A stretch of DNA of 9,393 nt from NCBI GenBank assembly GCA_015489185.1, contig WGAE01000109.1, forward strand, positions 1 through 9,393. Direction: 5' to 3'. The position numbers were made by a program, and so were the translations under genes. This document shows, in pieces, positions 1-6,551 of this stretch (its first letter is position 1; each line of letters begins with the position of its first letter). Origin of the DNA: Campylobacterales bacterium. GTDB lineage: Bacteria > Campylobacterota > Campylobacteria > Campylobacterales > QNZT01. The notes under the pieces are model-generated. The model was given only the letters and a program-made list of their open reading frames with translations, was not told the DNA's origin and searched no databases.

Positions 1-41
1 ATTCAGATAAAGAAAAAAACAATATTAAAAGTAATAAAAAG

Positions 42-70
42 TTGACTTTATAACAATATTCCATTATAAT
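42..70 (+). promoter_or_regulatory. Sigma-70 promoter of the repeat lipoprotein gene
   Basis: A -35 element TTGACT (42-47) and a perfect -10 element TATAAT (65-70) are separated by an optimal 17 bp. Predicted transcription start is about 76-78, giving a 5' leader of about 20 nt before the ATG at 98. The 40 bases upstream are rich in A-tracts, as in UP elements. No operator-like palindrome overlaps it, so it looks like a strong, possibly constitutive housekeeping promoter. A weak ribosome-binding site (TAGGA, about 87-91) lies 6-7 nt before the start. Confidence 0.8.
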
Positions 71-97
71 AGGACAAAGAGACAATTAGGAATTACC

Positions 98-1702
98 ATG
101 AAGATAGAAAAACTCCTCCTCTTATCCATTCCCATAATAATTGCTGGCTGCGGAAATACACCCTCATCCATTCAGGATAAAAAAAGCCCCTCTACCCATA
201 ATGATCAAAAACCGCATATAAGCCCCAAACAGATCCGAGCCGTTCAAATCAAAGACTGGAGCTGGAACGTGGATATTTCAGCTTCTGAAACAGAAAAAGA
301 GTTTGAAGTCAATTTTTACGACGGTCACCCGGAAGAAGTGAGGCACGTACAGGTGTTCATAGATGCCGACAACAACAAAAGCACCGGTTTCAACGGTTCA
401 AACGGCTGGGAAATTGAGGGTGCAGACTTCGTAGTGGAAGACGGTGAGCTTTACAAATTTAATCCAAACCTCGAAAAAGAGTGGAAATGGAGTTATGTAT
501 CTCCCGGGAAAGAGTTGGAAAACAGTACACAAAACCTCCGGGTACGTCTTGACAACTTCCGTATTGTCGCGCTGATGCGAAACAAAATCGCACCGGTGAT
601 GATAGAGGTATATGACGAAGAGTGGAATGGCAATTATCCTACTGTCACCGATCTCGCTTTTCAATCAGAGCATCCCGGAAGAGTAACCAGAGATGAACTA
701 GAAGACCTGGTAAGACATAATATTGATTATTCAAATCTCGATATTTCTCAAGTTAAAGATTTGAGTTATCTATTCAATTCAAAAAAAGTACAATATGACA
801 TTACCGGGTGGGATGTGTCGCATGTAACGAATATGAGCCATATGTTTGCATCTTCCGATTTCAATCAACCGATCGGGAATTGGGATGTTTCCAATGTAAC
901 AAATATGCATGCGATGTTCAAATATGCCACTAAATTTAATCAACCTATCGAAAACTGGGATGTAAGCAGCGTCACCGACATGGGTGCAATGTTCTGGAAT
1001 GCTTTCGATTTCGATCAACCGCTTGAGAATTGGGATGTCAGCAACGTCACCAATATGCTCGGAATGTTTTACAACAGCAGCTTCAACCAGCCGCTCGAAA
1101 ACTGGGATGTCTCCAGCGTCACAAATATGAAAGATATGTTCAACAAATCCCTGTTTGATCAGCCGATCGGCAACTGGGACGTTTCACAAGTTACGGATAT
1201 GAGCGGCATGTTTGAAAGCTCTCCGTTTAATCAACCGATCGAAAACTGGGATGTTTCTCACGTGACAAATATGAACAGTATGTTCACAAACAACCGCGAA
1301 TTCGACCAGCCGCTTGCAAAATGGGACGTCTCCAATGTAACCGGGATGAGTTTTATGTTTTCCAATTCCAACTTCAACCGGCCCATAGGCAACTGGAATA
1401 CGTCCGGCGTCAAAAAGATGGCATATATGTTTCATGGATCCGCTTTCAATCAGAACATCGGCAATTGGGATACCTCTTCGGTAACAAGTATGGAAGGGAT
1501 GTTTGAAAAAAATGAAGTTTTCGACCAGGACATTGGAAACTGGGATACTTCAGAGGTAACAAATATGAACAAAATGTTTAAAGGAGCAAAAAACTTCGAT
1601 CAGGATTTGAGTCGATGGAATGTAAATAATGTGAAACATCATACCCATTTTTCAGACGACTGCCCTCTAGCTGATGTGCACAAGCCGCATTTTAAAAACT
1701 AA
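98..1702 (+). CDS. Lipoprotein with DUF285/BspA-like tandem repeats
   Basis: A 534-residue predicted lipoprotein. The N-terminus is a lipoprotein signal peptide: Lys at 2 and 5, a hydrophobic stretch 6-16 and lipobox I-A-G-C with the acylated Cys at 18. A polar linker (about 19-47, Ser/Pro/Lys rich) leads to a beta-rich domain (about 48-190) with the motif IDADNNKSTGF (88-98) and GADFVVEDG (108-116), a pattern I associate with DOMON/CBM9-like sugar-binding folds; that assignment is tentative. After an LEDLV-type helix (about 196-207) comes a degenerate first DUF285 unit (about 209-254), then 24-25-residue repeats of the form F[ND]QP[IL]xNWDVSxVTxMxxMF up to about 520. The end has the Cys and Pro-x-Phe (residues 521-534) often seen closing such arrays. 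DUF285 proteins are surface proteins, some implicated in adhesion; the exact role here is unknown. It is monocistronic, convergent with the downstream toxin–antitoxin genes. Surface or periplasmic membrane anchoring is inferred from the lipobox. Confidence 0.88.
   Translation: MKIEKLLLLSIPIIIAGCGNTPSSIQDKKSPSTHNDQKPHISPKQIRAVQIKDWSWNVDISASETEKEFEVNFYDGHPEEVRHVQVFIDADNNKSTGFNGSNGWEIEGADFVVEDGELYKFNPNLEKEWKWSYVSPGKELENSTQNLRVRLDNFRIVALMRNKIAPVMIEVYDEEWNGNYPTVTDLAFQSEHPGRVTRDELEDLVRHNIDYSNLDISQVKDLSYLFNSKKVQYDITGWDVSHVTNMSHMFASSDFNQPIGNWDVSNVTNMHAMFKYATKFNQPIENWDVSSVTDMGAMFWNAFDFDQPLENWDVSNVTNMLGMFYNSSFNQPLENWDVSSVTNMKDMFNKSLFDQPIGNWDVSQVTDMSGMFESSPFNQPIENWDVSHVTNMNSMFTNNREFDQPLAKWDVSNVTGMSFMFSNSNFNRPIGNWNTSGVKKMAYMFHGSAFNQNIGNWDTSSVTSMEGMFEKNEVFDQDIGNWDTSEVTNMNKMFKGAKNFDQDLSRWNVNNVKHHTHFSDDCPLADVHKPHFKN
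722..1699 (+). repeat. Tandem 72-75 bp coding repeats (DUF285 units)
   Basis: The array encodes about 12 units of 24-25 residues; complete units start at F codons such as 860, and the last starts at 1595. Conserved core positions are W-D-V-S, V-T-x-M and M-F. Codons for the same residues differ from unit to unit (for example GATGTT, GATGTC and GATGTA for D-V), so DNA identity is low while protein identity is high. This indicates old duplications kept by protein-level selection rather than a recently expanded slippage repeat. Units from about 860 to 1376 carry Q-P-[IL] and mostly WDVS; the last three complete units switch to [ND]TS after the Trp. Confidence 0.85.
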
Positions 1703-1709
1703 TTTTAAC

Positions 1710-1731
1710 CACCCCGTACAAAAGCGGGGTG
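1710..1731. terminator. Hairpin between convergent genes, weak terminator candidate
   Basis: A perfect 7-bp stem CACCCCG (1710-1716) / CGGGGTG (1725-1731) with an 8-nt loop begins 7 nt after the lipoprotein stop codon and lies 37 nt beyond the toxin stop on the other strand. Position and GC content in otherwise AT-rich DNA suggest a shared bidirectional terminator. Neither side has a proper T-tract: the + side continues ACATATTG and the - side GTTAAAATT. Efficiency is therefore doubtful, or termination depends on another factor. Confidence 0.5.
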
Positions 1732-1768
1732 ACATATTGTAAAAAAATGAAAACTCAACATTTAAATA

Positions 1769-2110
1769 TCAGCTTATCACCTCTTCAATACATCGGCGAA
1801 TCTCTTCCATTTCATGAACTGTAAGCGATGCAATCCTTTCCACAAAACGCCCGTTATCGATCGCCCGAATATGGGCTATCAACGCATCTGAATCATACAG
1901 CAATTTTTCCCTTTTGGTTATACGATAGCGCAACGGAGAGACATCATCGATCAATTTCGTACTCAACGGCACGACAATCGTTGTAGGATAACCGTTTTCA
2001 TTGATAAAATCACTTTGCACAACTACCACCGGGCGCAATTTGCCTATTTCATTCGGTTTTTTCTGCGGATTGAGATTTGCCAGATAGATCTCACCCCTCG
2101 AGAGCGTCAT
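1769..2110 (-). CDS. MazF/PemK-family toxin (endoribonuclease)
   Basis: A 113-residue protein, the usual size for MazF/PemK toxins, which are ribosome-independent mRNA-cleaving RNases with an SH3-like barrel fold. Family hallmarks are visible in order: RGEIYLANLNP (5-15), the G-K-L-R-P-VVVVQ strand with Arg26 at the position of the catalytic Arg of Bacillus MazF, the VVPLST strand (46-51) with Thr51 matching its catalytic Thr, and H-I-R-A-I-D with a following Arg (80-88), where the more common Gln is replaced by His. The gene overlaps the 3' end of the antitoxin gene by 20 nt, a typical translational coupling. A good Shine-Dalgarno AAGGGA (2117-2122, inside the antitoxin gene) sits 6 nt before this ATG and supports the start. 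No truncation or loss of key residues is seen, so it is probably functional. The RNA recognition sequence cannot be predicted. It could equally be named PemK or ChpA-like. Confidence 0.9.
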   Translation of the reverse strand: MTLSRGEIYLANLNPQKKPNEIGKLRPVVVVQSDFINENGYPTTIVVPLSTKLIDDVSPLRYRITKREKLLYDSDALIAHIRAIDNGRFVERIASLTVHEMEEIRRCIEEVIS

Positions 2111-2324
2111 CTATCGTCCCTTCGTATGTTTTGTACGCCTCAAAATCCGCCTCTTTGACTTTATCGATGATCTTTTTGAAATGTGCTTTTTTCCGCGATA
2201 AAATATACTCCGCATAATGATCCAAAGCATCCCGCAACACTTCACTCTTTTTTTTATGCAACAATGCCGCAATCTCCGCCAGTTTCTCTTCCTGCACTTT
2301 ATCGAGTCGTACAGTTGTAACCAT
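2091..2324 (-). CDS. Ribbon-helix-helix antitoxin
   Basis: A 77-residue protein preceding and overlapping the toxin gene. The N-terminal part has the ribbon-helix-helix (CopG/Arc/MetJ) pattern: a short beta strand T-T-V-R-L (3-7), helix 1 with EEKLAEIAALL (about 12-22), a Lys-rich turn and S-E-V-L-R-D-A-L helix 2 (27-34). A dimer of this fold inserts the strand into the DNA major groove. The C-terminal tail (about 45-77) turns acidic, ending DDALEG, as expected for the segment that binds and blocks the toxin. It is expected to neutralise the toxin and repress its own promoter, where a perfect inverted repeat lies. Shine-Dalgarno AAGGA (2331-2335) is 6 nt before the ATG. The RHH fold, rather than an AbrB-type MazE fold, is a known variant partner of MazF-like toxins. 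Confidence 0.87.
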   Translation of the reverse strand: MVTTVRLDKVQEEKLAEIAALLHKKKSEVLRDALDHYAEYILSRKKAHFKKIIDKVKEADFEAYKTYEGTIDDALEG

Positions 2325-2334
2325 GTATGATCCT

Positions 2335-2357
2335 TACAGTAATCTTGTATTACTGTA
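2335..2357. promoter_or_regulatory. Palindromic operator for the antitoxin
   Basis: A perfect 9-bp inverted repeat, TACAGTAAT (2335-2343) and ATTACTGTA (2349-2357), flanks a 5-bp spacer. It touches the last base of the -10 element, spans the predicted transcription start and meets the antitoxin ribosome-binding site. This is where an RHH antitoxin, alone or with toxin, would bind to autoregulate. Half-site spacing (14 bp centre to centre) is compatible with two RHH dimers. Binding by this antitoxin is inferred from location and family behaviour. Confidence 0.72.
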
Positions 2358-2386
2358 TTCTAGCATTTCAAGAATCTACTTGTCAA
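2357..2386 (-). promoter_or_regulatory. Promoter of the toxin–antitoxin operon
   Basis: Read on the minus strand, a consensus -35 TTGACA (2386-2381) is followed after 18 bp by a -10 TAGAAT (2362-2357). Transcription would start near 2350, about 26 nt before the antitoxin ATG at 2324. The -35 begins only 11 nt downstream of the stop codon of the preceding glucanotransferase gene, so this promoter gives the pair transcription independent of the glucan operon. Confidence 0.75.
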
Positions 2387-2397
2387 ATCCATCTTCA

Positions 2398-4443
2398 TCA
2401 AACCACCCGCATCTCCCCTCTCAAAACCGTCTCCCCATCCATCGGCACTTTGAACCCCAGCGTCAGCCCCTGATTGGTCAGTTCAAATCCTGCCTCGCTT
2501 TGAGAGAGGGTGTCGAGGCTGTAGATGTAGACATCGACCGGTTGGTTGAATGAAAAGTATATGCGCTTCCCGGTATAGGGGTCGTGGAGTTCAAGAGACT
2601 CTTTTGCCAAAAGAATGTGCTCTTTTGCAAACTTCTCTCCTTCGATCTCTACGGCTCTGCTGTCGGCGAAATGGAAGTTATGCTCCATCAGGTAGTAAAG
2701 CCCCGCTCTTTCGCTCTTCAAAGTTGTTTTGAAGTCGATCGTGTTCTTTTCGAGGCGAAATCGTTTGCGTAAGCTGGCGGCACTTCTATGATCCCCTTCG
2801 TAGATACCTCCCTCACGCATGAGGGTAAACCCGCGCTTTTTGACTTTTGTGATCGTAAAAGGCTGGTTGGCGAAGTCGCCGTACTCCCGAAACCGACACT
2901 TCTGAAAATCTTCCAGAGAAAACCCCTCATCGACGATATGGTCGACAAAACTATTTTTCAGATACCAGTCCTCGATCAGATAGGGCAGATACTGCTGCGG
3001 ATTTTCGATTGTTTCGTTATGGATCGTGGAAATCCCCTCCTCCTCTTTGGGCACGGTATGCTGCTGTTCATGTTCACATGCTTCACGGATATGGGTATGA
3101 TAGGCTTCGTTGTAACGGGTCAGGGTATTGGCGAAGTTGAAAGCTTTGTCGCGCACATCGAGTTCACACAATGCTCCGCCCACACGGGTGTCAAACACAC
3201 AGATCAGATCGTCAGTGACACATTTGATCTCATCGTACCCGTCACAGTTGGCATCGTCAATCTCGATGCGCGTCTTGCCGGACTTCGAATGCGCGATATT
3301 TTCACACCCGATGATGAAACGCCACGCATTGTCCCGAAGATTGGGCAGGTAGATACCGCCAAAGACACCGTGCCAGAGGACGTCGTTGCACTGCGCTTTG
3401 TAGAGTTCTTCCAGATATGCTTCGTCATCCAATCTCTTTTTGGAGAGGGAGAGCATGCGCTTATGGATCTGGTTCGATTCGTAGTATTTGACCAGGAAGT
3501 TTTTCCAGATGGAGCCTTTGACGAACTTCTCGATCTCTTCGACTGAAAATCTCTCGCTCAATGCTTCCCGTATCTTCTCCATCTTCACCGCATCTTCGGC
3601 ACGCAGTGACCACTCTCCCATCTCGAAGTAGGAGGTGGTGGGCAGGTATGCCAGTGAAATCGGACAGGCACGTTTCAGATACTCCCGGTACTGCATCGTC
3701 TCGATCTTGTCACTTTCAAGCACCACTTCGATGAAGCGCTTCAGCCACCCCTTTTCATAGACCCATTCATGCGTCTTGGGCCAGATACCGAACTTCTCCC
3801 CGTCGTCAAAGATCACACCCGCACTGACCTGCTCTGAGGCGATCTCCTCCAGATATGCCACCGGCTCCGCTTCCGGCGCAAACGGGATCTGATAGCGCAA
3901 ATGCTTGTTGATCGGAAAGAGTTTGAGCCGCTTACCGCCCTCTTCGGTCAGGAAATATCCGTTGAGATTTTCAACATCGAACCCGCTGCTGATAAAGTGG
4001 TAGTCATCCACCACCACATACTCGATCCCGCACTTGACGAGATCTCTGGCGATCGCTCCGTCCCAGACACGCTCCGTCAACCACAACCCTTTCGGACGCT
4101 GCCCGAAATATGCTTCGATAAAATCACTCAATTTGTCGATCTGCGCCCTTCGGTCACGGGAGGGGATCGACGCGAGAATCGGCTCATAAAAGCCGCCGGT
4201 CAAAAACTCCACCTGCCCCCGTTTGGCAAGTTTTTGCATCAGTGCGAAGAGTTTAGGCGCATGATCGCGGATATACTCCAGCAGCCAGCCGCTGTAGTGT
4301 ACGCTGAAGATAAACTCCGGATATGCCTGAGCCACTTCGAAAAAGGGCAGATAGGACTTCTCGATCGCCTCGTCGAGCACTTCATGAAAATTGTCCACCG
4401 GCTGGTGGCAATGCAGTCCCAGAAGCAGTGCGGTTTTTTGCAT
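2398..4443 (-). CDS. GH57 4-alpha-glucanotransferase-type enzyme
   Basis: A 681-residue GH57 protein expected to transfer alpha-1,4-glucan segments between chains (4-alpha-glucanotransferase, EC 2.4.1.25), or possibly to act as an alpha-amylase; probably cytoplasmic, as no signal peptide is seen. Motifs match the Thermococcus litoralis glucanotransferase group: HCHQP (11-15), GGFYEP (83-88), WLTERVW with nucleophile Glu124 (121-127), VVDDYHF (144-150), FDDGEKFG with the acid/base Asp at 213 or 214 (212-219), and LPTTSYFEMGEW (267-278). A conserved block around NDVLWHGVFGG (353-363) marks the DUF1925 middle domain, and about 400-681 is the DUF1926 beta-sandwich. A His/Glu-rich loop lies at about 449-469. 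The ATG at 4443 is chosen over an in-frame one at 4467 because AAGGA (4449-4453) sits 5 nt before it and the family begins right before the first beta strand. It starts 11 nt after the upstream GH57 gene. Confidence 0.9.
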   Translation of the reverse strand: MQKTALLLGLHCHQPVDNFHEVLDEAIEKSYLPFFEVAQAYPEFIFSVHYSGWLLEYIRDHAPKLFALMQKLAKRGQVEFLTGGFYEPILASIPSRDRRAQIDKLSDFIEAYFGQRPKGLWLTERVWDGAIARDLVKCGIEYVVVDDYHFISSGFDVENLNGYFLTEEGGKRLKLFPINKHLRYQIPFAPEAEPVAYLEEIASEQVSAGVIFDDGEKFGIWPKTHEWVYEKGWLKRFIEVVLESDKIETMQYREYLKRACPISLAYLPTTSYFEMGEWSLRAEDAVKMEKIREALSERFSVEEIEKFVKGSIWKNFLVKYYESNQIHKRMLSLSKKRLDDEAYLEELYKAQCNDVLWHGVFGGIYLPNLRDNAWRFIIGCENIAHSKSGKTRIEIDDANCDGYDEIKCVTDDLICVFDTRVGGALCELDVRDKAFNFANTLTRYNEAYHTHIREACEHEQQHTVPKEEEGISTIHNETIENPQQYLPYLIEDWYLKNSFVDHIVDEGFSLEDFQKCRFREYGDFANQPFTITKVKKRGFTLMREGGIYEGDHRSAASLRKRFRLEKNTIDFKTTLKSERAGLYYLMEHNFHFADSRAVEIEGEKFAKEHILLAKESLELHDPYTGKRIYFSFNQPVDVYIYSLDTLSQSEAGFELTNQGLTLGFKVPMDGETVLRGEMRVV

Positions 4444-4448
4444 GTTTT

Positions 4449-4453
4449 TCCTT
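4449..4453 (-). promoter_or_regulatory. Ribosome-binding site deciding the glucanotransferase start
   Basis: On the minus strand AAGGA lies 5 nt upstream of the ATG at 4443 and directly follows the stop codon (4457-4455) of the preceding GH57 gene. It rules out the in-frame ATG at 4467, which would lie inside the upstream gene, and suggests reinitiation or coupling between the two GH57 cistrons. Confidence 0.7.
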
Positions 4454-4454
4454 C

Positions 4455-6551
4455 TTATATAAACCAATATCTCTCCAAATGATCCATCTTCGCCAGCTCT
4501 ATTTTTGAGTAGAGCGGCAACTGTTGTACGATACTCCCCGCTTTTTCGATCTGAAACCGAAACGGTCTGTTCCAGATACGCTCCTTTTCGATCGCCAGCT
4601 CGAAAATTTTACCTGAACAAAAAGCGCTTTCACGTGTTTTCTGCAATGTTTCAGACGATATAAAACGAAACTCCCGATCTTCGGTTTCAAGGATAATCTC
4701 AACCTCCGAACCGGAGAAAATTTCACCCTCCAGCGCAAAGTAACAATACTCCCTGTCCCATCCAAACCGCATTTTTTCCACCGGAAAGTTTTGTGTATTC
4801 ATCGCCGAAAGTTCGTAGGCAAAGTGCATCTCTCCGGCGCCTATCCATTCGAAAAAGTTACTGATCCGACCGTCTATCTGCGGGCTGATCATTGAAATAG
4901 GTTCATGCAGAAAACGGTGTGTGGAACGGTGCTCTTTTGAAATAATCGGTGTGAAAAGATCCTGCGGCGGCATCCGGTTCATGAGATGATAGATGTTGAT
5001 CAAATGCTTTCGAAAAAGCATATCGAATGTATCTTTTTCGTCGGTATGGTGATCGTCACCGTACCACCAGAACCAGTCACTGCTCTCCGCGACAAGGAAT
5101 TCTTTGCGAATTTGACGTTTAACTTGCGGATCAAGTTTCCCGGCAACCGCATCATAGTCCGCTTTCGTGCGGTAAATCAACTCCCAGGCTCTGTTCTTCT
5201 CCGGATGCCCGATCCATATATTAAAATTGCCGCCGATCCAGCTCCCCGGCTCCAGAAACTGTAAATCGGTTTGTGGAATACGGTCATTTTGCATACTCTC
5301 GCTCATCAACCCCGTCTCAAGCCACGGTGTCTCTGCCAGCTTCGTATAGAGTTGTCTGAAAAAGGTGTCGGCATTGTTCGGATAGTACTCCCACGCATTT
5401 TCACCGTCTAAAATAACGTTGACCATCGTGTCGGTTTCACTGCTTTGGTGAATCTGCTCGAGTCTATGTAAAAAATCCTCTACTGCACGCGTCGCATCCC
5501 AACCGCTATAGGTAAAGCCTATTAGATCACTGAGAGCATGATCACGAAAGAAGAGTGCGATTTCTCCTTCCGAAAAGTGGAGTATGTTTCGTCGGTAGAT
5601 CGCGTTTTTATCATGTTTTTTCAGGGTTTTATACAAAATCTCCTCATCCGTCGCCGCCCATTTCACACCGTGTCGTTGCAAAATCTCCAGAAAGTCGTAA
5701 CTCACCGCTCCTTCCGCAGGCCAGAAACCGACCGGATCGGTTCCAAAAACTTTATGATAATAGGCAATCGCCCGATCGATCTGTTCAAGGGCGTCTTCAT
5801 GAAGTGAACCTTGAACTGTCGGAATCTGTGTCTGCGGATTTGCCCGTTTGCCGTTTTCTATATCAAGCAAAAGCGGTGTAATCGGGTGATTGAAAGGGGT
5901 CGTAGAGATCTCGATTCGTCCTTTTTGGGCAAGTTTTTGATAGTACGGAATGATTGTTTTGATAAAATCCGCCAGTGTCCGCAAAAGATCGATCTTCTCT
6001 TCCTGGGTAAATAACGCCCCTTTGTCAAGTAACCGACGTACGACTTCATTGTGTGTGCGCAAATAGACCCCGCACCACGCAAGCAGATAAAGCACCTGCA
6101 GATCGAGCCACTCCTGATGATCAAACGCCTGTGCAACTTCCGCATCGTCTGCAAACAGCATCTTTTTTTCGTAGAGACTATCGTACCGCGCAAGTGGTTT
6201 GATCATATGCTCGACATTGGCAAAAAAGAGGTGTCTGGCAAGGTAGTTTTTCTCTTCGTCATCAAGCGCATCTACCTCCTTACGCAGAGCGGAGAGAAGC
6301 TTGTCCGGTACATCGAAAGATTCGTAGGCTTTGAGTTGTACCAGTAGAGAGGGCACAAGGTTGAAGGTCGCTTTTACGCCTGGTATCCGTTCCAGATACC
6401 AGGGCATATCGTAGTAATCTTTGATGGCGTGCAAAAAGACCCACGGCATGATGATTTCGCCGCTTTGGTCATCCCTGTAGTAGGGCTGGTGCATATGCCA
6501 CAGAAAGTTAAGCGTCGTCTTTTTCACTGATCCACTGTCCAATCTTTTCAT
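4455..6551 (-). CDS. GH57 amylopullulanase/alpha-amylase-type glycosidase
   Basis: About 698 residues from the ATG at 6551; a GH57 retaining glycosidase predicted to hydrolyse alpha-1,4 and perhaps alpha-1,6 bonds of glycogen-like glucans. In 698-residue numbering: HMHQPYY (19-25), FNLVPSL (63-69), WPAEGAVS (277-284) with likely nucleophile Glu280, YSGWDA (348-353), ILDGENAWEYY (380-390) with likely acid/base Asp382, WIGGNFNIWIGHPEKN (438-453) and WFWWYGDDHH (493-502). The Glu–Asp spacing of about 102 residues resembles that recalled for archaeal amylopullulanase (Glu291/Asp394). A C-terminal beta-rich domain (about 540-698) is probably accessory. No signal peptide is visible, so it should act on internal glucan. 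The start is uncertain: in-frame ATGs at 6587 and 6572 and a GTG at 6527 are possible, none with a clear Shine-Dalgarno, and every option overlaps the end of the upstream gene (44 nt for 6551, 20 nt for 6527). Substrate choice (pullulanase or amylase) cannot be fixed from sequence alone. Confidence 0.87.
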   Translation of the reverse strand: MKRLDSGSVKKTTLNFLWHMHQPYYRDDQSGEIIMPWVFLHAIKDYYDMPWYLERIPGVKATFNLVPSLLVQLKAYESFDVPDKLLSALRKEVDALDDEEKNYLARHLFFANVEHMIKPLARYDSLYEKKMLFADDAEVAQAFDHQEWLDLQVLYLLAWCGVYLRTHNEVVRRLLDKGALFTQEEKIDLLRTLADFIKTIIPYYQKLAQKGRIEISTTPFNHPITPLLLDIENGKRANPQTQIPTVQGSLHEDALEQIDRAIAYYHKVFGTDPVGFWPAEGAVSYDFLEILQRHGVKWAATDEEILYKTLKKHDKNAIYRRNILHFSEGEIALFFRDHALSDLIGFTYSGWDATRAVEDFLHRLEQIHQSSETDTMVNVILDGENAWEYYPNNADTFFRQLYTKLAETPWLETGLMSESMQNDRIPQTDLQFLEPGSWIGGNFNIWIGHPEKNRAWELIYRTKADYDAVAGKLDPQVKRQIRKEFLVAESSDWFWWYGDDHHTDEKDTFDMLFRKHLINIYHLMNRMPPQDLFTPIISKEHRSTHRFLHEPISMISPQIDGRISNFFEWIGAGEMHFAYELSAMNTQNFPVEKMRFGWDREYCYFALEGEIFSGSEVEIILETEDREFRFISSETLQKTRESAFCSGKIFELAIEKERIWNRPFRFQIEKAGSIVQQLPLYSKIELAKMDHLERYWFI

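Noticed and set aside
773..1624. The regular 72-75 bp periodicity as a CRISPR array or other non-coding repeat
   Set aside because: The units lack identical DNA repeats and distinct spacers; periodicity comes from in-frame DUF285 protein repeats with synonymous variation.
2335..2357. The inverted repeat as a terminator for the glucan operon
   Set aside because: It has an AT-rich 9-bp stem with no T-run after it on the minus strand and overlaps promoter elements, so an operator explains it better.
2788..3546. 252-residue open frame on the + strand opposite the glucanotransferase gene
   Set aside because: It is fully antisense to a gene with strong GH57 motifs, has no ribosome-binding site or recognisable domain, and long antisense frames are common opposite genes with this codon use.
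3901..4482. 193-residue open frame on the + strand
   Set aside because: It mirrors the conserved GH57 catalytic region on the other strand and shows no family motif of its own.
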